Below are positions 1 to 9,300 of a DNA stretch of 14,134 nucleotides, one piece after another. The notes below the pieces were generated by a model, which saw only the letters and a list, made by a program, of their open reading frames with translations, was not told the DNA's origin and ran no database searches. The stretch's first letter is position 1. Each line of letters starts with the position of its first letter. This stretch comes from Thermoguttaceae bacterium (GTDB lineage: Bacteria > Planctomycetota > Planctomycetia > Pirellulales > Thermoguttaceae), in assembly GCA_017454585.1 (NCBI GenBank), contig JAFTCU010000234.1, positions 1-14,134 of the forward strand. Direction: 5' to 3'. A program made the position numbers and the translations under genes.

Positions 1-36
1 AAAAAAGGCTCCAGTCTTTCGACCGAAGCCTTTTTT
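1..36. terminator. Bidirectional Rho-independent terminator
   Basis: Bases 1-10 (AAAAAAGGCT) pair perfectly with 27-36 (AGCCTTTTTT), and an inner stem GTC/GAC (14-16 with 21-23) closes a TTTC loop. The A-run on one side and T-run on the other allow termination on both strands. On the minus strand it sits about 15 bases past the tRNA-Gln 3' end and would terminate that transcript. On the plus strand it may serve a gene left of the window. Confidence 0.8.
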
Positions 37-50
37 GTTCTCAAGATGAG

Positions 51-121
51 CAGGGGCACAGGGATTCGAACCCCGACTAAATGAACCAGAATCATTTGTG
101 CTGCCGTTACACGATGCCCCT
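51..121 (-). tRNA. tRNA-Gln (anticodon CTG)
   Basis: Read on the minus strand this folds as a full cloverleaf. The acceptor stem AGGGGCA (121-115) pairs with TGCCCCT (58-52). The D-stem is GTG/CAC. The anticodon stem AATGA/TCATT carries the 7-base loop TTCTGGT, so the anticodon is CTG, decoding the glutamine codon CAG. The T-arm is CGGGG-TTCGAAT-CCCTG. The discriminator base is G (complement of 51). CCA is not encoded (CTC follows) and would be added after transcription. Only the anticodon supports the glutamine assignment beyond general fold, but it is unambiguous. Confidence 0.95.
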
Positions 122-134
122 GTAACTGCGCGTT

Positions 135-162
135 AATATACCACGTTTTCGCTTTCTGTCAA
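135..162 (-). promoter_or_regulatory. Sigma-70-type promoter of tRNA-Gln
   Basis: On the minus strand a consensus -35 TTGACA (162-157) is followed after 16 bases by TATATT (140-135). Transcription would start near 128, leaving a leader of about seven bases before the tRNA 5' end at 121, as expected for a stable RNA gene. Confidence 0.75.
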
Positions 163-370
163 GAGGGGGAGCCGGGCTTTTCGTAAACTCTTTGTTCTTT
201 TTTTGTGAATTTTATACAGCCCGAATAATCCAAACAATCAAAATTTTCGGAATATTCGATAAAATCCTCAAGGTTTGCGCAAATTATCCCGATACACAAA
301 ATGTTCCAAAATCAGGAATCCGTATGCAAGTACATTGAGTTTATACTCCATCAGCAAAAAGGATTCAATC
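163..370 (+). other. Upstream region of the DUF11 lipoprotein gene
   Basis: This AT-rich stretch has no convincing gene. Only weak promoter candidates are visible: TTGTGA (203-208) with TAATCC 17 bases on, and TTGCGC (275-280) with CAAAAT 16 bases on. A short palindrome GAATATTC lies near 250. The ribosome-binding site AAGGA at 359-363 sits seven bases before the ATG at 371. An upstream in-frame TTG at 275 opens the frame earlier but has no Shine-Dalgarno sequence and would add a polar extension ahead of the export signal. Confidence 0.4.
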
Positions 371-2656
371 ATGAATCAGTTTTCAATTATTTCGATGTTT
401 CAACCCACTCAGAAAACGAATCATACGACGCATCGTATTTCCAGGCATCTCCCGATCGCCTTGGCGGGCTTTTTTGCCTTGACTCTCAGTGCGTGTCATG
501 GGCCTTGCAGGATGAATCCGTGTTCATGTGAAATGACTCCCAATGTGGTTTATGAAAGACCGGTGAAAATGGATTCGTGTGAGTGTTATTCCACTGGCGG
601 ATCATATCGGGTTCAAAGCGGCTATTCGGCCCTCGGTCCACGCCCGGTCACGATGAAACCCGGTACTTATGGGACTTCCTGCCGGTTTAGTCAGGCAGGG
701 GGTTGCGCTCCCGCCGCTGCGCCGAATCTGACTCCTGCACAGATGGATTTTACACCAGCGCCGGTAGTTCCCCAGACTCCGGGCAGACGGAACGGTCAAA
801 TTTCGCCAGCTCCTGCGACGAACGACAGGCCTTATGACCTTTCTGGTGATTGGCAGGCTCCTCCGAGAGTGAAACCGAAGGCGGAAGTGAAACCCGAAGC
901 TGAGCCAGAAGTGAAGACCGAAGTGAAACCCCAAAAGAAATCCGAAATAAAACCTGGTCTGGAACTGGAACAGATGCCGTTTGAAGGAAACTCCGGAAAT
1001 GGGCAACTGATGCAGGAACGTTCCGATGTTCCTGGGAATACGAAAGTCATGGAAGTTCCGCGGAATAATATCGAGGAAGCCCCGGCTCCTGAGGAACTTC
1101 TTCCGGCTGAACCCGAAGCGCCAGCTGAAGCCATTGAGTCGTTAGATCCTCTTGGCCCGGCGGAACCTGCGGCCCCCGCGGAACCCATTGAGCTTGACCT
1201 CCCCGATGATTCTGTGCAGCCTGGGAATCAGGAACTGCCCGGATTAGAGGAAGAACTGCCAGACGTGCTCCCGGAAGCGCTTCCCGAAACAAAGGCATCG
1301 GAAGATCCGCAGCAGATCATGAAAGCGATTCAGAAGCGTCAACCGTTAAAACGGGCTTTGGGATTTGATTCTCCCAGATCCGAACATAAATCGGGTTTTT
1401 GGGCTCAATCGTCAAAGAATTCGATGGAAAAGCAAACCGCCAGTGCACCGGAAAAAGAAAAGGGCCTGAAGTCCATTTCTTTTAGTGACATTCGCCAGGC
1501 TACGAGTGTGGAGGAATGCCTGAATAAGGATGTTCAATCGGCGAATTGGGAAGTCGTTGAGAAAAAAGAAGCCGTGATCAAACTCACAGCCGCAGAGGAA
1601 CCGGTTGCAGCCAATCCTGCACCCCAGTCCCTCCTTGAGATTCCTGCGGAACTTCCAGAAGAAGCTACGATCGGGAATTTCCCTGAACGTCCGAGCAACG
1701 CCCAGCCGGCTGATGAGTACATCATCGACTCGACAAAGTCCGCCCGTAAAAAAGACGTGAGTGAAATCCAAAAAGGAATGGTCAGCGGCGTGGAAGTGAA
1801 AGGAAACTGGGAGGCCGATCATCAGAATGAAACCGGAACGTTCATTTATTATGACGGAATGCAGGGACGCACTACCATTCAGAGTCCCGACCCGGTTTAT
1901 ATTTACGCCCCTCGTTTTCGGGCGGTCCGCCAGGTTATTGACCTGAACGTGGACGAGCAGGTTACAACGACCGGTGACCTTTACACACCGACTCAGGTCA
2001 GCACTGCCAATCGTTCGTTGGAGACCAGTACGACACGCCAGAATCAGCAGGCTGGAACCGGAACAAGCCGCACGGTGATGCTTGAAGCTCAGGCAAACGC
2101 AGGTACGGGAATTCTGGATGGAAATATAGCGCCTCAGATGAAGACGCAGGAAGCCGTCATCCCGCAGGAAAACAGGGAGATTAACGGCCCGAACGCCATC
2201 AATGGCAAAACCCGTGCGATTACGGCTGACGGCTTGATTGAATTTAAAACCTGGACCCAGACCGAAAATATGCGGGTCTTCATCGACCAGCAAAGTGCCA
2301 GCGCCTCAATTCAGACGCTCTCGGCTCCGTCGCTCTATACGGTGCAGGAAGGCGAAAAGAAGCAGGACGTCAAGATTTACAAAGTGGCCTCCACGAACTC
2401 GGCCAAACCGGGTGAAACCGTTGATTTCATCATTTACTTTGAAAACACGGGAAACTCGCCGATCGGAAACATCACGCTGGTCGATAATTTGCCGGCGAGA
2501 CTGGAAATCGTGGAAGATTCGGCCGAAAGCAGCGTAGATTCCAACTTTACATACGAGATCAACGGAAACGGTTCCCAGACCCTCCGCTGGGAAGTGACTC
2601 AACCGCTGTACGTTGGAGAAAAAGGCGCTGTGAAGTTCAAGGCGCTCGTGCGGTAG
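371..2656 (+). CDS. Large lipoprotein with C-terminal DUF11 domain
   Basis: A predicted envelope lipoprotein of 761 residues. The ATG at 371 is chosen because AAGGA lies seven bases upstream. After a long polar n-region, a hydrophobic segment (about residues 27-41) ends in a lipobox-like LTLSAC with Cys42. The next residues are Cys-rich (CHGPC, NPCSC). The middle is low-complexity: a Lys/Glu/Val/Pro repeat near 168-195 (KPEAEPEV type) and a Glu/Pro/Ala/Leu-rich stretch near 235-305. The final 100 or so residues (from about 658) read as a DUF11 domain, with the usual KPGETVDFIIYFENTGN and later VDNLP-type strands. DUF11 is an immunoglobulin-like repeat found in surface and cell-wall proteins, including the chlamydial Cys-rich protein OmcB. 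A structural cell-surface role is inferred. No enzymatic motif is visible. The gene converges on the next one across a structured repeat. Confidence 0.8.
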   Translation: MNQFSIISMFQPTQKTNHTTHRISRHLPIALAGFFALTLSACHGPCRMNPCSCEMTPNVVYERPVKMDSCECYSTGGSYRVQSGYSALGPRPVTMKPGTYGTSCRFSQAGGCAPAAAPNLTPAQMDFTPAPVVPQTPGRRNGQISPAPATNDRPYDLSGDWQAPPRVKPKAEVKPEAEPEVKTEVKPQKKSEIKPGLELEQMPFEGNSGNGQLMQERSDVPGNTKVMEVPRNNIEEAPAPEELLPAEPEAPAEAIESLDPLGPAEPAAPAEPIELDLPDDSVQPGNQELPGLEEELPDVLPEALPETKASEDPQQIMKAIQKRQPLKRALGFDSPRSEHKSGFWAQSSKNSMEKQTASAPEKEKGLKSISFSDIRQATSVEECLNKDVQSANWEVVEKKEAVIKLTAAEEPVAANPAPQSLLEIPAELPEEATIGNFPERPSNAQPADEYIIDSTKSARKKDVSEIQKGMVSGVEVKGNWEADHQNETGTFIYYDGMQGRTTIQSPDPVYIYAPRFRAVRQVIDLNVDEQVTTTGDLYTPTQVSTANRSLETSTTRQNQQAGTGTSRTVMLEAQANAGTGILDGNIAPQMKTQEAVIPQENREINGPNAINGKTRAITADGLIEFKTWTQTENMRVFIDQQSASASIQTLSAPSLYTVQEGEKKQDVKIYKVASTNSAKPGETVDFIIYFENTGNSPIGNITLVDNLPARLEIVEDSAESSVDSNFTYEINGNGSQTLRWEVTQPLYVGEKGAVKFKALVR

Positions 2657-2665
2657 GAAAGTTTT

Positions 2666-2757
2666 CAGTAGTCAGTAGTCAGAGTTTCGGTTGCACCGAA
2701 ATATGGGATTGATCTTCCCGATATTCTGCCGAAAGCAGAACGCTGACTACTGACTCC
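2666..2757. repeat. Heptad-repeat element folding as a four-way junction
   Basis: The outer arms are a perfect 13-bp inverted repeat: AGTCAGTAGTCAG at 2670-2682 and its complement at 2743-2755, built from a 7-base tandem unit (CAGTAGT). Between them three hairpins lie back to back with no bases between: 2685-2701 (TTTCGG/CCGAAA, loop TTGCA), 2702-2723 (TATGGGA/TCCCATA-type with one bulged G at 2720) and 2724-2740 (TTCTGC/GCAGAA, loop CGAAA). Only two unpaired bases join each side to the outer stem. It occupies almost the whole gap between two convergent stop codons (2656 and 2761) and may act as a two-way transcription terminator. It has no clear U-tract. A mobile or non-coding RNA nature is also possible. 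Confidence 0.8.
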
Positions 2758-2760
2758 TTC

Positions 2761-3465
2761 TCATCTTCTTTTTTGTGTCTGTTGGAGAATTGCCTGTACG
2801 TCTTGCGGGAGCGGTTTTTTTGAGTTGAGGAAAATCATCTGCAGATCCCACTCTATTTTTCGCGCACTTTTTAGTTCGATTTGGCCCGTGCCCATGTTAA
2901 TGTGATACACGCATAGAGTTTTCTGGGTTGGGTCAATGATCGTCACCTGCTGGAAAGGACCTTCGGGAAGCGTAACGACTTCTGAAAACGAAATGAGGCT
3001 TTGAGGATTCGACGGGGCCATCGTACCCGTGGGAAAATCCTCGGGAAGCTGGCGCGGCTCCGAAGAAAACGCAGTGCTGCTCTGAGGAGGAACCTTGGAA
3101 GAGACCTGAGCAGGTGTCACCGCAGGTTCCGCGACCGAAGTCTGCTGAACATTATAAACGTTGGGATTCGCCAAATTCTGCGGGTTCGTTTCATACGCAG
3201 CCTGCGAAACACCGGAACTGGGGGTTTGCCTGTAATTCGTCATGGTGACCGGAACAGCGCGCCCCTGTTGGGTGGTTTTCTCGGCGATTTCCTGACCCGC
3301 GATCATTTCACCGACGGTCATTTCCATGTCATCTTCGTCTAAATCCTGTGCGTAATTAGCTGAAAAACTTCTGTACTGGGCGGAAACCAGGGAAATGCAG
3401 ACGGACAACGAAATTCCCCAAATCACCGATCGAAAAACGAAACTCTTAAAATTTAAACCACGCAT
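2761..3465 (-). CDS. Small secreted protein, planctomycetal hypothetical family
   Basis: Function unknown; 234 residues from ATG at 3465. A TTG six codons upstream keeps the frame open but would place a charged extension in front of the signal peptide. Residues 1-29 form a signal peptide (basic start, hydrophobic core near 14-28, probable cleavage VSA|QY). The middle (about 60-150) is Gln/Ser/Pro-rich and looks disordered. The last 75 or so residues are ordered in appearance: a strand-rich part (QVTIIDPTQKTLCVYHI), then KSARKIEWDLQM and a short helical tail. From memory, a C-terminus ending in a WDLQM-like motif recurs in small planctomycetal hypothetical proteins. No catalytic motif is evident. 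It has its own promoter at 3516-3544 and converges on the DUF11 lipoprotein gene. Confidence 0.75.
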   Translation of the reverse strand: MRGLNFKSFVFRSVIWGISLSVCISLVSAQYRSFSANYAQDLDEDDMEMTVGEMIAGQEIAEKTTQQGRAVPVTMTNYRQTPSSGVSQAAYETNPQNLANPNVYNVQQTSVAEPAVTPAQVSSKVPPQSSTAFSSEPRQLPEDFPTGTMAPSNPQSLISFSEVVTLPEGPFQQVTIIDPTQKTLCVYHINMGTGQIELKSARKIEWDLQMIFLNSKKPLPQDVQAILQQTQKRR

Positions 3466-3515
3466 AATTTCAAGTCTGTACAAACGTTCAAAGCTGAAAC
3501 AAAAACACTGGAGAA

Positions 3516-3554
3516 ATTTTAGCAGAACGGGAAATTTCGCGCAAGAGCAATTTT
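3516..3554 (-). promoter_or_regulatory. Promoter of the small secreted protein gene with shared 14-bp motif
   Basis: On the minus strand TTGCGC (3544-3539), a 17-base spacer and TAAAAT (3521-3516) make a sigma-70-like promoter. Start of transcription would be near 3509, about 44 bases before the ATG. The motif AAAATTGCTCTTGC (3554-3541) overlaps the first four bases of the -35 and recurs in exactly the same register at 11942-11929 ahead of the TPR lipoprotein gene. Confidence 0.6.
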
Positions 3555-3598
3555 CAGGAAACAGGAAGATATTAGAGCTTCACAAGATTTTAAGGAAC

Positions 3599-3638
3599 GG
3601 ACCAGGGAAGGCATTTTCTGAAAAACCTTCCCCGACCC
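3599..3638 (-). terminator. Long hairpin downstream of the rhamnosidase gene
   Basis: Bases 3599-3611 (GGACCAGGGAAGG) pair with 3626-3638 over 13 positions when G-U pairs are allowed on the minus strand, and an inner TTTT/AAAA stem closes a three-base loop. It begins about 28 bases past the rhamnosidase stop codon. A U-tract is not obvious, so it could be a weak terminator or an mRNA 3'-end stabiliser. Confidence 0.55.
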
Positions 3639-3665
3639 GGTTTCCTCTAATGATTCAGTGGAGTT

Positions 3666-6019
3666 TTACTTGATGAAGATCTCGTGGGTCCCCTCGCCGT
3701 AGGTCTTCCCCGCGACTTCGGCGGTAGTCCCGGCAGGAACCGTGAGTTTCAGCGTGATCTTGCCCGGCTCGGTCTGGGTCAGATCGGCGGCGATCGTGCC
3801 GTAGTACGTGACGAACGAGGTCGCGATGTGCTTCAGGTTCCCCATCTGCGGGCAAACCTTGAACGTGCGGAAAGCGTCCGACGTCGGCTCAATGCCTGCC
3901 GCGAACTGGACAAGGCACGTGAGTCCGCCGCCCGACCACGCATGGTTGAACGTTCCTCGCTCGATTCCGTGGTGGCCCCAGCCTTCCCACAGGGTCGTGT
4001 AGAATTTATGATTCACCATTTCGGCAAAGCGGGCCTTCATGCGTTCCAGCGCGTCCACATCGTAACCCATGCGGAAGAGCGCTTCCAGAACGTACTTTTC
4101 CATGTACGGGCTGGCGTGCTCCTCTTTCTTGAAGACTTCACGCAGCGCTTCGTATTTTTCGGGTTCCGCGAAGCCGGCCAGAATCGCCATCGCGTTGGAG
4201 CGGTCGTCGGTTGCGCCCTTGTATTCCGGGCTTCTGTAGCACGTTCCGGTCCAGAAGACGCGGTTGAAGTTTTTCTTCAGCGACTCGCGCTGGGCGTACA
4301 GGACTTTCAGGACCGCGTCCACGTCCAGATCGGCCAGCGAAGGATTTTTCTTCACGAGTTCCTGAAGCGCCGCGTCACCTTTGCCGTTTTTTAGGTCGCG
4401 GATCATTTCGCCGGTCTGGATCGTCTGATCGAGCATGAGCGAGTACCACGCGTTGAGGATCAGGCGCAGGTCAATATTGACCCCCCAGTCGGCCCAGCTC
4501 CAGCCGCCCTTGCGGACGATGATCAGGCCGTCGTCGTCCCAATCCCAGACCGCCAGGTAGCGCAGTGTGCGGGGGTAAACGTCCAGAACGGTCGCCCAGT
4601 CGCCGGAATAAAGCCCGTAAGTCCCCAGGCCGTAAGTACTCTGCGTCGCGAGCATCTGGGCGGGGAGTTCGTTGACCCAGTTCCCGGGGATCGGGGCGAA
4701 GATCACGCCGTCAGGCCGCTGGAAACGCATCAGCTCGTAAATCCCTTTTTTCGCCAGAAGGTCGGCGTTCCGGTCCAGCGCATAAAACGCCTCGCCCATT
4801 TCATTCACCGCGTCACCCCACCACTGGGCGCGTTCACGGTCCGGGCAGTCCATGTACGTGTCGCGCATGGTGACGTACAGCGTCCGCGCGGACTTTTTGT
4901 AAAGCTGGACGTAGTAATCGTCGTCGCACTCGAACGTTCCGGTGAATTCCGTCGGGAAACCGCTTTCGACGAAGCCAAGATCCAGAACTTCGACCGAGGC
5001 CGGCATCGTGTACTCGACCTGATTTCCGCTAAACCATTCCGGGAATTGGAACATTTGCACGCCGTCCTTGCAGACGAACTCAAACCGAAGGCTCGGCTCG
5101 CCGGTTTTCGGATCGCCCACGTGGTAACTGTCCGTTTGAACACGGATCTCGTCGCCGGCTTTGGCATTTACATGGAAGAACGGACTTTCGTGCATGTTGT
5201 AAGGCAGGCGGCCGATGACTGTTTTGGTCCCATCGGCGTTTTCGATGGTTTCCAGACTTTCATATTTGCGTGGTTTGGCGTCGAATTTCCAGCCCGGGAA
5301 CGGACGCTTGTAAAGCGGCCCCCAGACGTTTTCAGCGGGACCAGCCACTTCGACCGCCGCGGGTTTTTCCTCTTTGTTGTTCCAGAGCCGAGTGTCGAAT
5401 CGCATGTTCGATTCCGGGAGCCGGTAGTTCGGCTGAGGATCGGCCATTTCCCGGATGTAAGCCTTAATGACCCACGCTTTCCAGGTCGCGTCCGACTTCA
5501 GGAAAAGGCCATTTTCACCGTTCGTCGTCGCGTCGAACAGGAAGCCGGGCTGACCGGAATTGATGTGGGAGAAACCGCTCTTTCCCCAGAACCAGACGAT
5601 GGCGGTGATTTTGTTTTCGCCAGCCTTCAGGAAAGGTTTCAGGTCGATTTCGTCGTAGTACATCGCGTTCCGGTTGGGGCCGCGTTTCAGACCGCCTTCC
5701 CAAACGACCGGTTTCCAGTTGACCATCAGCCAGTAGCGGGAATCTGTGGCGATGCGGGCGAGCGCCTTTTCAGGGACGGAATCGAGTGTGATGGTTTTCT
5801 CAAACGCCATCAGGACGTTTTTCTCGGGGATCTCACCGGCGGGCCGAATCACCGGGGCCGTGAAATCCGTCGTCGGCGTGTACAGGACGCCCGGCGAGAT
5901 CTCGTCGGCGTTTTCAGGAATGAGCGTGAACGGGATTTCAGAGCGCTGGCCGCCTGCGCGAAACCGCACAGAAAAACGAGGAGCGGGAGAAATTCCAGAA
6001 TGGGCAGGATCTTTTTCAT
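3666..6019 (-). CDS. Secreted GH78 alpha-L-rhamnosidase-like glycosidase, apparent frameshift after the signal peptide
   Basis: Predicted to release terminal alpha-L-rhamnose from pectic or other glycans outside the cytoplasm. The body is an open frame of up to 799 codons if counted from an ATG at 6065. In that numbering, an N-terminal beta-rich part covers about 45-370. The (alpha/alpha)6-barrel carries the GH78 signature DCPDRERAQWWGD (406-418; candidate acidic residues D406, E411, D418), an LWEGW motif with Glu694 and an NHAWSGG motif. A C-terminal beta-domain has VPAGTT. The 6065 start is doubtful: it has no Shine-Dalgarno sequence and lies in the -10 box of the only good promoter (6066-6094). 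A better start is ATG 6019, with GGAGAG upstream and a classic signal peptide (MKKILPILEFLPLLVFLCGF, then AQA), but it is one frame off and would need one extra base around 5925-5960. The gene is therefore either frameshifted or contains a sequence error. Family confident; exact substrate is not. Confidence 0.82.
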
Positions 6020-6065
6020 GATTGACTCTCCGGAAAGGTGTAGTGAAAGGAAGGTTAATGCCCAT

Positions 6066-6094
6066 ATTCTAGCACATCCCCCAAGGAAAATCAA
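6066..6094 (-). promoter_or_regulatory. Promoter of the GH78 rhamnosidase-like gene
   Basis: On the minus strand TTGATT (6094-6089), a 17-base spacer and TAGAAT (6071-6066). The predicted transcription start near 6059 leaves about 40 bases of leader, ending in the GGAGAG ribosome-binding site before ATG 6019. The -35 and spacer lie within an imperfect inverted repeat (CCCCTTGA...CCTTGGGG) that could be an operator. That last point is speculative. Confidence 0.65.
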
Positions 6095-6255
6095 GGGGCC
6101 GGGAGATTTTTTCAGAAAATTTTGGAAACTTGCAAGAAACGGCAACACATAGGAACGATGCTTCCAGCGTCGTTATCTGATTTTGTTGATCTCTGTCTTG
6201 ATTGTTTGCTTCGTCCAAAAATCTGAGGTTCGCAAGTAAACCTCCGTAAAACTCC
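6095..6255. other. Divergent intergenic spacer
   Basis: This stretch lies between the two outward-facing promoters of the rhamnosidase-like and HzsA-related genes. I see no credible gene, RNA or clear repeat in it. Binding sites for a shared regulator would be expected here, but none is recognisable by eye. Confidence 0.4.
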
Positions 6256-6284
6256 TTGACAACCTATTCTTCTTCTGTTATAAT
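6256..6284 (+). promoter_or_regulatory. Consensus sigma-70 promoter of the HzsA-related gene
   Basis: TTGACA (6256-6261), 17 bases, then TATAAT (6279-6284): a perfect match to the housekeeping promoter consensus. The start of transcription should be near 6291, so the first ATG of the open frame (6285) cannot be the start codon. About 80 bases of leader precede ATG 6372. Confidence 0.85.
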
Positions 6285-6371
6285 ATGATTTATGATGTGG
6301 TGACTTTTGTTTGGAATGAGTTTTTTCGTGGTTGCCATTCGCAAAGCGTCCTTTCCCGCCCGCCTGGAAAA

Positions 6372-9300
6372 ATGAAATTACCCACTCTCTTTCTGTTTTT
6401 TCTTTCGTTTATTATTTCGTTCGTGCCGTCCGTTTCGGGACAGCTTCCCCCGACGGTTCATCGGATCCAGTCGCACGACTCGGCCGTGGACCTGAACACG
6501 GCACAGGACCGCGCGGTGGAGTCCGCAAAGCCCGAACTGGGTCAGGCGTGGGAGCCGAACGGCGCGCACATTCGTCTCACTCCGGACGAAACGCTCGCCC
6601 AGCCCCCGCTTGAGGTGACGTTCTGGACACGGGTTTCCGACCCGGCGCACTACGCGATTTTCGTCGCTCACGAGCTGAAATCCTCGCCAAACCACTGGGA
6701 GATTTTCTCCGAGCCGGTCCGCGGTCAGGCGGAACCACGCGCCAGACTGGCGGTTTACCTCCCGGGAAACCAGCCCGATCACGTGCGTGGAACGTCCAAT
6801 CTGGCCGACGGGAAGTGGCATTTCGTGCGGATGGTCTGGTCCCCGGGCCTTATGACGCTTTACGTCGATGGCCGTCAGGAGGCGCAGGAAAAGGTCGCGC
6901 GGCCCTTTTGTTCCGAGGCCGTGACACCGGAAAGCCGGTTTTACATCGGAAACATCGTGGAGGAGTCGATCCCGATGTACCACGCGGCCCTCGACGCTTT
7001 GTGCGTTAAAAAAGGCGGAACCCCCCTGCTCCAGTGCGATTTTGAAGGGCTTGCGCCTTCCGAAGCCGATTCGACCGTGGAAATTCACCCCGCAGGAACC
7101 GGCGAGACGTGCACGTTCGAGCAGCTTCGCGAGCGTTTGGAGGTACACTCCCAACCCGTGAAGATGACGCTTTCGCCGGAACTGGCGGCCCAAAACCCCG
7201 AGATTTACAAATCGGGTGGAAGTCTTGCCGCGCTGGACCGGCTTTTCCCGACCGCCTTCCCGAACGGTCTGCCGGAGCCGACCGGAAAACCCGCGAAAAA
7301 CGTCCCGACCCGCGTTTTTACGGCCGAAGAACTCCGCGCGGCCATCGACCGTTTCCAGCTTCAAAGCGTGAAAGCGGAGCAGTTCCGCCCCGGTGTTTTG
7401 GCCTTCTGGGGGGAGCAGTACGCCGATCTTCAGACTCGCGTTGGTCACGAATGCCCGGTTCGGGGTGCGGCCGAACAGACGGCCAACCGTCACGCGCTCG
7501 TTTTCCCGGAGGAGACTCACCCCGCGCAGGTCCTCGTTCGGCGGATCGGCGCCCTGCTCGAGTCCGGTCTTGGCGACGATGCGGCCCGAAATGACTTCCA
7601 AATGCTTAAAACCGAGCTGGAAAAGTGCATCGTATCGGGCGAAAGCCTCGACCCGATTTTTCTCGCGGCGGCGGCCGTCCGGCGGAACCTGATGTTTTCG
7701 AACCCGAAGCTGACGGAGATCGACCGGATCGCGTTTTTGGCACGCGCTTCCTATTCCGGCTCACGGCTGACGAACGAACGTAACTCGGACCTGATGGGCG
7801 GCCACTTCGCGACGCAGGTTTACGGCTTCAACACGATTCACGGCGGCGGTCTGTTCACGATTTCCGGCTGGCGCGGCCCGAACCCGACGATTCAGAACCT
7901 CACCGCCGGGCGCAAAGTCACGAATCGCCGTCTGACCGGGCAGGAACTCAACATTGGAGCGTTCTACACGCCGGACTTGAGCTTCGACGGAAAAACCCTC
8001 TACTTTTCATACTGCGAGAGCCAAAACCACCGCTGGTTCTGGTCGCCGCAAACGTCCTGGAACCTTTTCAGCCTGGAGATCGACGCGCCGGAAAAGGGGA
8101 TCCGGATGCTGACCGACAGTCCGTACAACGATTTCGACGTTTGCGTCCTTCCATCCGGTCGGCTGGTCTTTTGCTCGGAACGTCGAGGCGGGTTCATCCG
8201 CTGCTTCGGGGAAGACGCGAGGCTCCAAGTCACGACGAGCGTCCTGCACAGCTGCAAGCCGGACGGGTCGGACATTTACCCGATCAGCTTTTTTGAAACG
8301 TCCGAGTGGCAGCCGTCCGTCGATAATTCGGGGATGCTCGTCTATACACGGTGGGACTACACGGACCGCGAAAACTGCCTCGGCTCGAACTTCTGGACGT
8401 GCGCCCCAGACGGCCGGAACCCGCGCGCCCCTCACGGCAATTACCCGTTCCCGTGGCAAACGTTCCAGGAGCCGGTCCCGGAATCCGAGCTGGTCCAGGG
8501 CCTTTCCGACGTGGTTCGGACCGGAATTTACGACCTCCACGACGACCACCGCATGGGCAAATGCGCGGACTCCAAATCGGGCCTTCCGATGACTGAAATG
8601 CAGATCCGTGCGATTCCCGGCTCGTCCAGGTACATTTTCACCGCCGCCCCGCACCACGGCGAAACGTTTGGCTCCATCTGCCTGCTGGACCTTCGCGTCC
8701 CGAACGACAATCAGATGAGCCAGGTCCGTCGCGTGACGCCGTACACGCCGTTCCCCGAGTCGGAATGCGCGGGCCGGAGCCAGTACCGCTACGGCGCACC
8801 GTGGCCTCTGGACGAGCAGACGTTCCTCTGCGCGTCGTGGGAGGATCTGATAGTGCTCGACATTTTCGGGAACGAGGAACTGGTTTGCGAACGTGAACTG
8901 CTCCCGATCAATTACGACCCGCGCCTTCGTCTTTCCGAGCCGATGCCGGTCCGGGCACGCTTCACGCCGCCGGTGATCCCGCAGCAGACGGCCCAGGGCG
9001 AGGACCACCAGTCCGAGGACCAGCGCGCTTTTATCGGCGTTTCCAACGTGAATATTTGCGATCTGCCGCTTCCGAAAGACCGCCCGATCAAGTATTTGCG
9101 CGTGCTTCAGGTCGTTCCAAAACCGAACCCGTGGATGAATGTTCCGATGATCGGGTACTTCGTCGAAACGACGCCGCGCATCCCGCTGGGGGTCGTGCCG
9201 GTGGAAGCGGATGGAAGCGTTTTCTTCGAGGCGCCGCCCGGGAAGCAGCTCCTCTTCCAGACGCTCGACGCGAATTTCCAGGCAGTCGCCACGATGCGGG

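Noticed and set aside
1412..2293. 293-codon open frame on the minus strand inside the DUF11 lipoprotein gene
   Set aside because: No ribosome-binding site, no recognisable domain, and it lies opposite a better supported coding frame.
5925..5960. Programmed ribosomal frameshift joining signal peptide and rhamnosidase
   Set aside because: The frame relation would fit a -1 shift, but no X XXY YYZ slippery heptamer or clear downstream pseudoknot is visible, so an indel or sequence error is more likely.
5046..6152. 368-codon open frame on the plus strand over the rhamnosidase gene
   Set aside because: Antisense shadow of the GH78 frame, with Arg/Phe-rich composition, no start signal and no domain.
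6285..6371. Upstream ATG extension of the HzsA-related protein
   Set aside because: The codon at 6285 directly follows the -10 box, so it lies before the expected transcription start. The extension also precedes the signal peptide.
6378..7601. 407-codon open frame on the minus strand opposite the LamG region
   Set aside because: Shadow of the HzsA-related gene, with no start signal or family resemblance.
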